A DNA stretch of 64,000 nucleotides from Strigamia acuminata (GCA_949358305.1 OX442314.1:15245060-15309059), one strand, 5' to 3'. Shown: positions 25,350-37,545, counted from the first letter of the stretch. Made by a program: numbers and translations. The notes: generated by a model not told the origin, from the sequence alone.

Positions 25350-25366
25350 CCATCAGAGGGCGATGG
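25350..25366 (+). promoter_or_regulatory. CTCF-like motif
   Basis: CCATCAGAGGGCGATGG matches CCASYAGRKGGCR with one mismatch (T at the S position). It sits in a GC-richer island about halfway between the TALPID3-like gene and IRF2BP. Motif match only. Confidence 0.4.
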
Positions 25367-26013
25367 GAGGTCTTGGACAAGCCTAGCTGAGGGGCAAAGC
25401 GAGGCAAAGGGATATGGGTGGAGATTCGTTCAATGATCCATGAAAATAAAAATTGTTTATACACGGTGTATCGCTTTTCCTCCCATGTTAATTAGCTTTG
25501 AACAGAGCATCGCGTGTTTCCCGAGTAAAAAAATCACGTGTTTCCGGTCGATTGAGTACCATTACACAAATGACGTCACCAACCAAACTCTGGTACAGCC
25601 CTCAGCGGCGGATCGGGTCATTGACTGACACCAGCCACAGCCATACAACTTGGCTTTCAGCCCATTCCATAAGCTCATGCCGAAGCAGCTGCGCACTGTG
25701 CAAGTCTATTCACAATTTTCGACATTATGCACTATCTGCATGTTATTGCTCGTATTTGGTATTGCAATAAACGGCGAATTTTGTATATTGTAATACATCG
25801 CGTTAACGGCTGAAATAAATTCTCAATTTCAGCTGGACGGATGATAAATGTTGCGATGGGAAATGCGTCATTTATGAATGGCCGAGCATCGTCACGATCG
25901 ATGATTCTCTTTTACGTCAGAGCAGAAAGCTAACCTGTACCACAAGGTCAAATGAAGGTGACACGTGAGCATTGGCTGCTTCATTTCCGGAACAACAAGT
26001 AAAAGTATCTCGA

Positions 26014-26027
26014 GTTGTCATAGCAAC
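26014..26027. promoter_or_regulatory. RFX X-box, perfect 14-nt match
   Basis: GTTGTCATAGCAAC fits RYYNYYATRRNRAC at all positions. No coding exon is recognised within 5 kb on either side. Confidence 0.5.
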
Positions 26028-29000
26028 TAATTGGAGGATTTGAGCAAAGTGCAGATGCAGAGGTGGCTTAGCAACAGTCGTTGAGAATTGAAAAATGCAA
26101 CAGAATGTAAATCAAAGTAAATAAAAACGAGGCCCAGAGCCGCGCGCAAACACTCGCAGGGATAAACATAAAATTTATAATTTAATTTCCTACCAAAACA
26201 CTTTCTCTTATATCAACTTGCGTGATTTCCTTATCGTATTACAAGATCAAATGTAATAAATAAGAAAAATTGCAAGGCACTTTGTCCGACGTTCAGCTTA
26301 GATCTCAAATCTAATTTGCTCAACAGTTGATATAACATAGTTTTTTATTTATTTATTTTTTTTTGTAATATTTTTTCCACAAATCTCTTTATCGGAGTTT
26401 AAAATAAATAATTGAATAAAAAGTTTACAGTTTAAAAAAAAATAGAAGAAAGAAAGAAGAAGAAAAAATAAAGAAAATCGAATTTTTTCCTCGTTTAAGG
26501 AATCAACACATTTTTTTCTTTCCTCTGTCGCGTGACATTGCCAAGCACTTGGTTACTCCGATGATAGATGGCTATGACCTAACGCATTACCCCTTCACAA
26601 ACTCCATACCTTACGTTTCCCCCTTCAACTTTTTGCTCAAACTAACTCTCATTTTTAAAACATGAGTCGCGGGGGACAAAAAAAAATAAAAAAAAAAAAT
26701 TGAAAAAATCCATGTCAATTTCCCCTCTCAATTTCCACTTTTTATTAAAGGAATACGGCAATAAAAATAAACATCGTGACACAATTTGTTATTAATTATT
26801 TTTATGGAATTGCATTTTAAAAAATGTTCATTTAATAAATAAAAAACCAAAATTTGATAATAAAATTCCAAAAAATATCTAATTATTTCATCCAAAACAT
26901 GTTTTCAACACGCGCCCTACTCCTCCATAAAATCAACCCGAACAAATCATCATTAAGTCACCAACCAGATGTAAAAACATCGAAAAAAGTCAAGCACCTC
27001 AAATTAATTCAGACTTTTACATATTTTTTGACCCTTTAATTCAAATGTGCCCACCATCAAACCCTATCCCAAGGTAAATCACCAATTACTAACCTCGAGC
27101 AATATATTAATTAACTCGTCGAGCACGTATGAGGGCCAAGGTCTGATGTGCTCAACCTTAATCAAGTGCCTCATGCATGCATAATTTGTTGCATTTAAAA
27201 AAATAGCTAATTGAAGACGCGTGTCATCTCATACAATGTACCCGGACAAACAATTTCTTATTTCTTCCGTTCCGTGACAACCCTGAAGGTAAAAGCGACA
27301 AATTCTTGGAATTTTTCCTTGATTTGATAATCGCAAATTCGGTGCGCTCGTGCGACGAGAAAAAAATAAACTGCGACGATCACGTGAATGGCCCTGATAG
27401 TACACACTTAATTATCATACAGATTACTCGTGTAACCTTTTTTTTTTTTTATTCTTTCTTCTTTTAATATTTCTTACCTTGGTACTTATCACCTTTCAGC
27501 GACCACGCCCAACTATTAAAAGCGCCCCTACATTAATTTCAAAAATTAATTTTGCTTTTTTACTATCAATAATATTATTTCCGTTGACCATAAAAAAATA
27601 CTTTAATTATCTTTAATTGATGTTAATGTTTAATTTCTGGTCATTGTGTGGTTCCTAGAATTCGCTCGCACTTCTATTACTGGAACTATAAAACCGAAAA
27701 CCGTGCGGACAAATAACGTGTCACGTGCTCAAGAGTGGAAGCTTCATTTCTAACGAATACCTGATCCCCCGCCGCGTCGCCCACCTGTTCAACAAGGTCC
27801 TCAGCCGCCACAAAAGACCACCTGCGCGCAAACAAAATAAAACCTACTTACAGATCCACCCATAAATGAACAGTTTTTTTTTCCCATAATTTAATGTCTA
27901 AAAAAAAATTTTTTCCAAAAAAAAAAATTATTTTTCTATTTTTCCATTAAAAAAATTATACCACTATCGCGAATCAAGCGTTATCACAAAAGGGGCCATT
28001 CGCAAATCACATCATCGCTCCTTTTTTAGATATGACAAAACTTTCCCTTTCGTAAGATATAAACTAACGAGGTTCCACGTCAAATTGCGACAGGTAGATA
28101 GTAGTTGACCCACTGTTCATTTAATTTACGAGTGTAACATACATTAAATACACTTAGTGCTGACCTGCTTACAAATGTATTTAAAGAGTTTGTAATGGTA
28201 GCAGATGGTGCAACCATTAAGAAGTCACCAAACCTCATCCAAACCCTCTAATACTAAAAAAAAAAGAATTAAAAAAAAATTAAAAACCAAAGATAAACAT
28301 ATTTGAGATTCGGTTGCAGATAATGGCTGTGTGCATTCGAGCAATTTAGTTTTTTAATCGATTTTCAAATAACAAATTAAAATTTCGAAGTACCATATTT
28401 GAGCAAAAGTGAAAAGTCAATATTTAACTTCCACTTTTTCTTCTAACATAAAATATTGCAAAATAAATTCCAACTAACTGCAATGAAAAAAAAAATCATT
28501 ATGAAGAGTCGTCGATTCGCAATTCCAACTACGTCCCAGATGCACATAAAATAGACTGCAGATAGACACCTGACTCATGAGATAAATTGTTTATTAGAAT
28601 AAAAAAAAGCGCAATTCTTCACTTCCAAGTACAACATCTTCAATTTACTTTCTGCGCAACCAGCCAAATGAACAAATATTTTTTTTAAAACTTTAACAGC
28701 CCCATTTATTTCTATATATATATAACCAAAAGAAAGAAGACGGACAAAATAAGTCATTCACATAAACTTGAACTAAATTTCTCCTAACCCATTTTAGACT
28801 CGGTTCCACGAAATGGGGACTGGGGTATGGAAAAAAAAAATTTACTATTGCAACGTCAATGGAGTTTTATGCTTTACATAAGACGAGATGTAGTGTGCCA
28901 ACATTATCCCTTGTGGTCTGTTGTCATTCATGGCCAACATGATAAAAACAAGTTTGTAATTGCTTTGAGTTTATGATAAGCACGTCTTCAAAGACCATTC

Positions 29001-29900
29001 GTTGGAGCGCGACACCACATTACTCCAATGCCAAGGAACGTGAAATTTTATGGCACTACTTTTTCAAAATTTAATAACTAAATAAACATAAAAACAGATT
29101 AATTCTAACACCCTTTAAAAGGTTTAGTCCAAATACCTTAATAAAATCATTAATTTCACTCAAGTTAAAAATAGATTAGCAGATACGTGCTAGAAATGTT
29201 AAAATTCACAATTTCACAGTTTGCAGTCCTTTCACGGTGTTATCTTGCAACTCCGATGATATCACCGCGTTAATGCTCTAATTTTACAAAACAAAATAAA
29301 AAGGATAAAAATAGACGACAAAACAGGTGATTTCCAGGGGTGGTTAACTTTAAACAAGTCTTATTTTTAAGCGAATTAAACTATACAGATAAAGCTGAAA
29401 CACCCAAAACAGCAATTTCTTATTTTGACACTTTAGTTAATTATGTCAAAATTCTTCGTGCTATTTTCAAATTTACCACCTTGATTTCATACACGATATT
29501 AAAAGAAAAAATTAAAAAAACTAGGCACTTCCTTTTTATTTCTAAACATTCTATCTCAAAGTGAATTTCCGTGAATAACAGGAAAGGACCTCGCCAATAC
29601 TCTGAGGCAACGGTTTAAAAATACAACTTCATAATCCACCTATTTAATTATCGACAGACCATCCACCAAGTGACGATACCGACGCGAGATGCAATCGTTG
29701 GAAAACAAAAAGACCTTGGAAAGGTGAAAACATCTGTCACAACTAAAAGTTGTTTTGCTGTTGACCCAATTTACACACATGTATGGAGTATACGCCTACG
29801 TCATGCCAGCCCGTAGGTTAATAAATATTTCAAATAAATCGGTATAGTTCCCCAGGAATGTAGGTCAAGCGGAATTCATCCAATTATAGTGGCATCACGT

Positions 29901-31394
29901 GATTGTTTTCGCTTACCCATTTCAGATAAATAATAAAAATGTCAATAACAAACGATCGAGGAGCCGTTAACCATTAAATAAAGATGTGTCGAAAGTAGTG
30001 AACACGGTTTTTAATACACGATACAAACAATTTTACAGTAGGTATTTGTTTACTTAGCAGAAAAATAGGCGCGACAGTTTTAAGTAGTCACATTATACTG
30101 TGTAAACATTTGGAATTTTTGTGCAGAAAATGCTTCTTCTTTTTTCTGCTAATTATTTTGCTTGGTGAAGACAAGAATAACATTTATATATTAGGTTTTA
30201 AATTTATTTTTTTTCTCATTATAAGTAACGTTTATTTATTACTGTGAAAAGTATCAAAATTTTTATTTTTTAAATGGGAGGCCTATTTAAACTAATATAA
30301 AATTTGTACAAACAAACAAAAATAATTGAAACAAATTTATGTTTTTTTTTTATACAAGTGATTGATTCTCCATAAGATTACACGTAAATGTATGAAATTA
30401 AACTGAATGAGCGAGTGTAACAAGATCATCCTTGATTTTTTTTCTTAAGTTAAAATTAAAATTTTCCAAAAATTTTCCAAAACAAAAACAGTATTTTTTG
30501 TATTTCATTTTGTACTCAATAGTAAATAATTTCAAATTATAACTATTAGTGTTTTATATTACTGATTTTAAGAAGAAAAACTAATAAAAAGAAAAGTAAC
30601 AGTTTGACTAGTATATTAATGGAGATGTGGCACATAGGAAACAAGATGGAGGATCATGTACATTAATTTACAACATGTTTCGATAGGAATTTACCGTTGT
30701 TTTGACGCACGTAACCGAATACAGAGACTTTAAAAAGATGGTAAATTTCAGCAACAAATTTTAAAATAATTCTAAATTTAATGGCTAAACTTAATCACAT
30801 TTTTAATCATCATTTTTGTTTACGTTTCGTCAAAACAACGCCCAACACCTATTCGCTCTACTACAATAAAAAATATTATAAATTTCAATAAAGGATTTTT
30901 GAGATAGATTTAAGAGTGAGAAAGATAGAGATTAAGAAGTTGAAGAAACATTTCAAGTTACTGATAGATAGATAGATAAGAGCGACGAGTTACTACATGT
31001 TTACATGCCAAACAACGCTTCAATTTGGCATCATTCAAATAAACTTTTCATTTCTAATCGTATTACGTGACATTATACAAATTGAAAACAAACACAACTA
31101 CCCATATCATACACACACGACTTACTCAATCATCACAAACAACTCTTACTTCATTCTATCCTATCCTATCAGTCAACTCAAAATCGATCATCACTTTTTC
31201 CACCATTCCTTACATCATCATCGCCTACATGTCAAAAACGAGTCAACTAACCGCATTTTTAACACATCAAAACTCCCACTCATTCAAAGCTGGGAGAAGC
31301 AAACAAACCAATCGGCAACAAATTGGAGAAACTCTACAAAATTTGCCCATTTTTTGGTTATTTCAACAACAAATACAATTGCTAACAACCGCAC
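29901..31394 (-). other. Probable IRF2BP 3' UTR and flank
   Basis: Sequence just past the IRF2BP stop codon, on its transcribed strand. IRF2BP genes usually have long 3' UTRs, so much of this could be transcribed. No coding content was found. It holds a strong inverted repeat (30695-30840), a short GATA microsatellite (about 30963-30978) and a CTATC/CTATCC run near 31158. Confidence 0.4.
30695..30840. repeat. 13-bp perfect inverted repeat, extendable, in IRF2BP 3' flank
   Basis: CGTTGTTTTGACG at 30695-30707 pairs with CGTCAAAACAACG at 30828-30840. After a short bulge, CGTAA at 30710-30714 and TTACG at 30820-30824 extend the stem. The loop is about 105-120 nt. Confidence 0.75.
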
Positions 31395-34138
31395 TTAAGT
31401 TTCTCTTTCCTTTTTAATCTTAAGTTCATCGCCCAGTATTGTAGCAATTTCGCCTTGCATAAAAGCCCAAGGAACATTAGATCCCAAAAGAGGACATTTT
31501 TCACCACTCGGGCAATAAACTTCCGAACCCGCGCCTTGCCTTTTTATGCTTTCACGAGAGCAAGGGAAACAAAACTTATGATGCTGAATGCTAGGGCATT
31601 GGACAAAATGAGTGTCCTCCAGCCTCTCCTGACACAGAGTGCACTTGAGCGCTGCCTGGTTCTGCGGTCCACCTCCTGCACAGTCCCCTTGTAAGTTGGA
31701 TGGCGTCGGCGTCGAAGATTCGGTCGACGTCACTTCAGACAACGTGCTCGTTCCCCCATTACCCACTTGTGTCATTATGCTCGATGCTAGAGAAGTGGGA
31801 GTTCCTCCACCACTGTTACTACTGCTCGCATGTCGAGTTCCGGAACTTCTTCGTACACTTCCCCCTCCCCCGCCGCCACTGGGCGAGTGCTGAGCACTGC
31901 GTGAGTTCGGGTTTGACCGTGAATTCGATGCTTCTGCACTACTTCCGTTTCTCGGTGATCCCGGTGTCGGTGGTTCTAATTAAAAAAAAAAAAAAAAAAA
32001 AATTCTTTATTAATATAATTAATTTGCATTCCAAATTCCCCCCTTGCAATGAGCCACCTGTTAACACTTTCACCACGTCAGAAGTGAAACCACCTGCCTC
32101 AGTGATTCATCTGGTACAAGTAAAACATCAGCTGTTACTCTTTTTTTTGTATTATTATCCATTAATCCCTCCTCTTCCTCGCACAATAACAAAAATTCCA
32201 CCGCAAATATTTCCTTCTTAACATCCTTTTCCCATTATGTTATTACTACATTTTACAATACAGACAGATAGCCGTTTCGAAACAAAGTTCAACATATTGA
32301 TATTATATAAAAAGCAATTATAAAACACCGAATCCCTTCTGCTTCAACCAGCCAATTTATACACAAAATTTCTTCTCCCAATCAAAAGTCGCATTGCGAA
32401 ATTACCACTATCGTATTACTCGTTTCGATTTACGTCTCTTATCAGTTCATACAACTTTTAATACTAATCCCAGCGTATCAGCGTTGACTTTTGCCCCATT
32501 AATATCATTTTTCTTATCGACAAAACAATTTTATTTTGTTTATTTTGCTCCATTGATATGATAAAAGCGTTGACAACCCCCAGCTCAGCTGCTTCCCCTT
32601 TGAATCCCACCTAACCCCACCACTAAAGACTCTTTCCCTCCTTCCTCCACCCAAAGTCGCATTCCCACGATCCCTTGCAAAAAAATTATCTTATCATCCC
32701 AAAATATTGACGTCATGGGATATGAGATCATCCAAATATTATTCCAAGAAACAATTTTTTCTATGGCGTGTAGTCGCCAGGAGCGGACGCTCGCTCTATC
32801 GCCCCGACCTCTCTTTCGTCGCAGAATAGCTGCATGAGGTCATAGTACAAATCACATGTCAAGCGAGACTGGGAGCAACGCCGGCCCCGGTTGCAGCTGC
32901 TCCGCCGAGCTACAGGCGTGGCTCAGCCAGTTTCATGACGTTAGGCTACGTACACCTTATGGTGACGTCACACCTATCGATCGCTCCTCTTACTCGTGGT
33001 CGGTGCACGTTTCTATCCCCTCCCTATCTACTCGCATTCCCTGCTCTTTGGACTCGACCTGGTACAATTGATCGATAAATTGACGGAATATTTACTATGA
33101 CAAAAACTACTATCTTCCCATGACGTCATTTTTTTTTAATTCCATAATAATAAAAAAAAACAAATAAAAAAATAAAATAAAAAAATCGATGGACGATGAT
33201 TCACTAAGAAAATAGTAGAACAAAAAGAAAAGTAAATAATAAATAAAATGTGTGAACGTACCGGTTTTTAAGCTGGTGGCAGAATCCAACGACAACATTC
33301 TTCCCATGCTGTGTTCTTTCGCCTTGTATCGAATATCAAAAGGAATGACAGGGCCCGACATGACTGCAGGTAAACTCTCCACCCGAGTTAGCGCGGGTCT
33401 TCCTCCGCCGGGTACGCTGGTCGGTCCGTGTTCTCCATCCATGGACCCTCTTTTGGCGACTCCATTTTCATGACACTGATCGTCTTCCTCCCGTTCTCTT
33501 TTCTGTCCCATCACACCAACACTTGGTGGGGGGAGTGAACTAGGCCGCCCGTGCGGGGGCGGGGGCGGAGGAGGAACATGATGAGGGACAAGATGCGAAA
33601 CCGTAGCCGCGGCAACAGCAGCAGCTCTGCCGGGAGGAAGGTTCGGGCTTCCCCGATGAACTCCTTCCACTTCGCCGACATCCCCTCGATGCAGTCCCGT
33701 GACCATACCTCGAGGAAAATCCACCATGGCCACCCGCGGCCTCCCCTCGTGCTGCAAGGGGAAGCGCTCCACACTGACGCCGGGCAGCGGCGGCCCCCTC
33801 GACGGCGCCGACAAGTGATCCGGCCCGTTGTGCGTTTGCTGCGGACCGCCGGACCCGTTCTGGGCCTCGTGAGGGTTCCTGATGTGGATCCCTGCGGCGG
33901 TAGCCGCGGCAACAGCTGCAGCCTTCATCACGGGCCGGTTATCTTGGAAGCCGTGCGCCCTTTTCATCTGTCGCGCTGTCTCGATCACCAGTTCGATGCG
34001 GTCGGCACCTTCGTAATTCACGCACCCCCGACACACGGGCTCGGAAAAATCGTGCAACATCGCCCACGGAGTGCGCGGCAGGTCGCACAAGTAGCAGTGC
34101 TGCCGCTGCCCTCGGTGCAGCACGGACATCTTGACCAT
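31395..34138 (-). CDS. IRF2BP-family transcriptional co-regulator (IRF2BPL/IRF2BP1/2)
   Basis: Nuclear co-repressor family with an N-terminal zinc finger and a C-terminal RING, also reported as an E3 ligase. Two exons join in frame, 34138-33262 and 31975-31395, giving 485 residues. The N-terminus carries the diagnostic [14 protein letters not shown] and [18 protein letters not shown] zinc finger. The middle is low complexity, with two AAAVAAAT alanine stretches, a run of eight prolines and a Gly/Ser-rich part. The C-terminal RING is [19 protein letters not shown] followed by [29 protein letters not shown] and [15 protein letters not shown]. Two start codons are possible, 34138 (MVKMSV) and 34129 (MSV); the second resembles the family start better, and the difference is three residues. 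The fly counterpart is Pits. Vertebrate members are mostly single-exon, so the 1286-bp intron is a lineage feature. Confidence 0.95.
31976..33261 (-). other. IRF2BP intron with a GC-rich promoter-like island
   Basis: The single intron of the IRF2BP gene. From about 32760 to 33065 it is clearly GC-richer than the rest, with TGACGTCA at 32708-32715, 32963-32970 and 33121-33128. A plus-strand ORF of 71 codons (32856-33071) has no recognisable features. An internal promoter or enhancer is the likeliest reading. Confidence 0.45.
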
Positions 34139-34760
34139 GGGAGAGGCCGGTGATAACGATGACGACGAGCACAAACACGCAACTCCTCACTTCGCTACTA
34201 TCATCTCACCACACGAGCAACCACGCAAAAATACAGTCGCGGGCTAGCCCACAAGGAAAGCAAAGCTCGAGCATGCGCTCTGCGCTCGCGATGACGACAT
34301 CATCGCCAGAACGCAAGCTGTTGCGGATCCTTGCCCAGGGGCGTCGAAACCTTACGGACGAGTTACTAATAAAAATATTTTCAAAATTACACAACATTTT
34401 TATTTTTCTAATTTTTCATTTTTTTTTTTGTGTTTTATATTTTTCACATACGGGAATGTAAACCATTCGACTTTCTCCTCACTCGGTGATTCAATCTTAC
34501 GTTCGGTTATTGGATAGGAAAAATATAATTCACGCTTTTATCTTTAATCGAATGTCGTGTTTATCAGATCGATAAAAATGTGAAGACAGTTGAGAGTATG
34601 ATTAAAGGAACGAAAGAAAAAAAATTATTGCAGCAAATATGTTGCGCAGTTCAGCGTGACCCTGGCACTGCTGCGCAACATGACGTCATTCCCGTTACGT
34701 CACAATAGGAGCAGAGCTAAAGGCGGGAATGGAATAAAGGTGTGCGACCATGCATATTTT
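34139..34760 (-). promoter_or_regulatory. IRF2BP promoter region
   Basis: CpG-rich sequence upstream of the IRF2BP start. ATGTTGCGCAG (34639-34649) and its exact inverse CTGCGCAACAT (34671-34681) flank a 21-bp spacer. TGACGTCA (34681-34688) abuts the right arm and TTACGTCA (34695-34702) follows. TTGCGCAA resembles a C/EBP or ATF4-type composite half-site. No TATA box seen. Confidence 0.5.
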
Positions 34761-36031
34761 CGAGCGAAACAGTCGAAAGAAAATCATCGCTTTATTTCAC
34801 GAATTCAATGCAAATAAACAACAAAAGAGAATAAAATTCTTTCTTTCCCAACAACAATATTTTATCCCCATCCCCCAGCGAAAAAAATATATATATATAT
34901 TTCCATTTTAAAATAAAAAAAAAAACACATCTATGGTATGTAATTTAATTTTTTCGCAAAAAATGAAATAATGAAAGCGAAATTGGCCAAAACCCACGCT
35001 TTGTCTCGCGACACGCCTGCAGCAACTTGCCTCTACGGCGTCACGGAAGTGACCTACATCATCCCTTCACACCCCGCCTTTTGCCTCGACGCCTCGACTC
35101 AAGTCAGCTTGGCGGCTACAACTTATTCCCCAGCTGTCTTTACACCCTCAAGCTAATCAATTTCAAAACTTCAAAAGAAAAGAAAAAGAAATTCAGGACA
35201 AAGCTCAACCGCTAAAACAAACAACGAACAAAAAAAAAATCCCAACAAATAAAACGAAATACAAATTTAATTCTCCAAACCCAAAACAGCGCAAACTTGC
35301 AAATCCTTTCCTTCAAAATGTGCAAATTTCTGTTTTTTCTCTCTCATTGGGGTGTTTCCTCCCAGACAAGCACACATAAAGACTGGTCAAACCGGCCCTG
35401 CCACTGCCACACCCCCATCCCTAATCAAGAGGCCCCTTGGAAATTCGAGGAATGTGACCCACCATTGCCAGTGGCCAAGTCATTTTCATCATCAAGGATT
35501 TAGGGAGCGAGAAATAGGAGAAAAACAAGGGTCATCTTGTAAACTCATCACGCATTCCCAATCGACAATCTAAGGAATTCAATCTTCCTTTCCTAAACAT
35601 GCCCGAATCAAATCCAACAGCCAATAATGCCACCCAGGCTTCGCGAACCCCTTTCCGCGCTCGACCTCGAGGGGGAAAAAACGTCGGACATGAAATCAAC
35701 AGGTGTCCAACTGCTAAACAGCCCAAATCCATCTGCCAACTTGTGTAGAGAGACCGCGATAACCTTGGCCACTTTTTATTTCGGCAGGTGAGACGACGCG
35801 TGACGGAGTAAGAAGCACGCCACATGCAAACGCGCATGCGTGCTCACGCCTATTAAGTGTTACACACGGACGACTCGAGGGAGGTGGAGAGGACGCAAAC
35901 GCGGCTCCAATTCCTCATTGATAGCAAGCGCACGTCTGCTTCCGCCTCCCTCCTCGCCACACTTCTTTTCCCCTCATCTCCCGTCTTTCCATCCCAACAG
36001 GAAACGGGGTGTTTCTCATCACCAACAAGTC

Positions 36032-36044
36032 GTTGCTTGGCAAC
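36032..36044. promoter_or_regulatory. X-box-like RFX site
   Basis: GTTGCTTGGCAAC, a 13-nt site with both RFX half-sites intact. Confidence 0.45.
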
Positions 36045-36560
36045 TGCGCACGTTAACGAACAAATATGGCGTGCTAATCTCTTTGTTGACAAATTTTGCA
36101 AGTTCACAGACCTGTTTTATCCCAATTCAAAGCTAATTTAATCCGACTGCCAAAAATAAATGTTGTTTTTATCACCTACACAGCATTTCTGGCCAAAATG
36201 TTTCCACGTTTTCTTCGGTCTTGTGAAAGCAAACAAACAAGCAATTTTATTTTCTATATCGTATGTTTTTTTTAAATTTTTTCCTGAAATAAATAAATGC
36301 CAAAGAGATAAAATAAAAATACAGAGTAGCGAGTCAATAAATGTAATTGAATTCGAAAACACGAAAATGTATTACAAATTAGATATTGGAGCCGTCTATT
36401 GATTTGAAACTGATAACCATTGAGATAAAAGGAAATTCGAACACACCGAATCCATGACAACTGTACTCAAACCCAAATAAATGTAAATTAAAAAAAAATA
36501 TAAAAATATTTCCATTAAACCTTCAGAAGAACAAAAACAACATACAAAAGATAAATTTTC

Positions 36561-36745
36561 CAGTTGTCAAGAAAAACATTTCTAATTCCTCCCACCCAGA
36601 AAAGAACCAGCTGTATAATTGATTTAAGTCGTCCCCGTCCCCCCCCCCCCCCGTGTTTCGATTATCTGACAAAAAATAAAACAAACTAGCGATGTAGGAA
36701 CAAGTGTACACATTGCAACCTCACAAAGAAACAAGAAAGAAAAAT
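36561..36745 (+). repeat. Duplicated segment, copy A
   Basis: Opens with CAGTTGTCAAGAAA and continues with AATTCCTCCCAC, TAATTGATTT, a poly-C run, TTTCGATTATCTG and CAAAGAAACA. The same blocks occur in the same order at 37798-38001. Divergence is moderate with several indels. Confidence 0.75.
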
Positions 36746-37280
36746 TGGCAATCCATTTGTGCACAAAATTGCATTTCGACCTTTAAAACACGATTCCAAA
36801 AAACGATCACCAGATTCATGTTTTAAAAATCGACTTTTTAAAATTTTTTAAAAATCAATATCGATTCAAATGACGTCGAACAATTGCTACAAATCAAGCG
36901 GAAAAAGTGCTAGCACAACTGATCCACAGGAGTGAATGGAATAAACCCAACAAACCAATCAAGCAAAACCCCCTACTCGGCACCTCTCTTTATGAATCTT
37001 TTATTCCCTCACAAATCACAATGGGTGTGAATGAAAACCCAAGATAAACCCACGGATCAGCCAGTAATTGGATGGAGAATCCAATTCCCTTCTTTCATGT
37101 CACATTCCGGGCCACCACGGGTGTGATTTATAACACCTTTCCAATTGCTCCCCTTACCCTGGATGCGCTTCTGCGCATGGGCTTCGCGGCATATGGCCAT
37201 TCGCTATCATTCAGACTTTTCAAAATACAGCCTCGTCACGCCATCTTTAGCATCAATGTTTAGAGTGACGTGAATTGAGC

Positions 37281-37293
37281 GTTGCCAAGCAAC
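37281..37293. promoter_or_regulatory. X-box-like RFX site
   Basis: GTTGCCAAGCAAC, flanked by C and G to give a 15-nt near-palindrome. A CRE (37473-37480) and another X-box (37533) follow within 260 bp. Confidence 0.5.
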
Positions 37294-37532
37294 GGCTGTC
37301 CTATCGACCCGCACGCGCAGCTGCAGCTGCAGATTTGTGCGATGTGATGCGCGGACAAAGCACCCACAATTCCAATTGGTTGCCGTGACCCTCCACTGAG
37401 GCTACAGTACCCTATTGAAAATAGAGAGTGGATGGAGAAGGAGAGGGAATGAGCACCAGCTTCTCTAGCATATGACGTCACAACATGATTCACTCAATGG
37501 GCATTGCGGCGAAGTTCCTAGCATTCTCAGTC

Positions 37533-37545
37533 GTTGCTAAGCAAC
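37533..37545. promoter_or_regulatory. X-box-like RFX site
   Basis: GTTGCTAAGCAAC, 252 bp from the previous X-box, with TGACGTCA at 37473-37480 between them. Confidence 0.5.

Larger units (their letters stand above)
18560..29900. other. Gene-poor regulatory stretch (about 11 kb)
   Basis: No ORF here shows domain content, splice logic or codon bias that I can defend. Instead there are many isolated transcription-factor-like sites: TGACGTCA at 19596, 19738, 20019, 22934, 22946 and 25571; X-boxes at 18731, 22900 and 26014; CACGTG E-boxes at about 20137, 20917, 25953, 27384, 27722 and 29893; and CTCF-like sites at 20597 and 25350. GC-richer islands at 19560-19830, 20000-20260, 21360-21520 and 25180-25420 stand out from AT-rich sequence. 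Long-range control of IRF2BP or TALPID3 is a plausible role. An unrecognised noncoding RNA is also possible. Confidence 0.5.

Noticed and set aside
25498-25770. Plus-strand ORF of 90 codons in the desert
   Set aside because: Ser/Cys/His-rich composition without features; overlaps a CRE-bearing noncoding island.
30963-30978. GATA microsatellite
   Set aside because: Only four units; ordinary short tandem repeat.
30997-32221. Overlapping plus-strand ORFs of 79-173 codons near the IRF2BP 3' end
   Set aside because: Low complexity (Thr/His/Ser-rich or antisense to the RING exon), no domain, no splice logic.
33551-34153. Plus-strand ORF of 200 codons antisense to IRF2BP exon 1
   Set aside because: Shadow of a GC-rich low-complexity coding exon; Arg-rich nonsense product.
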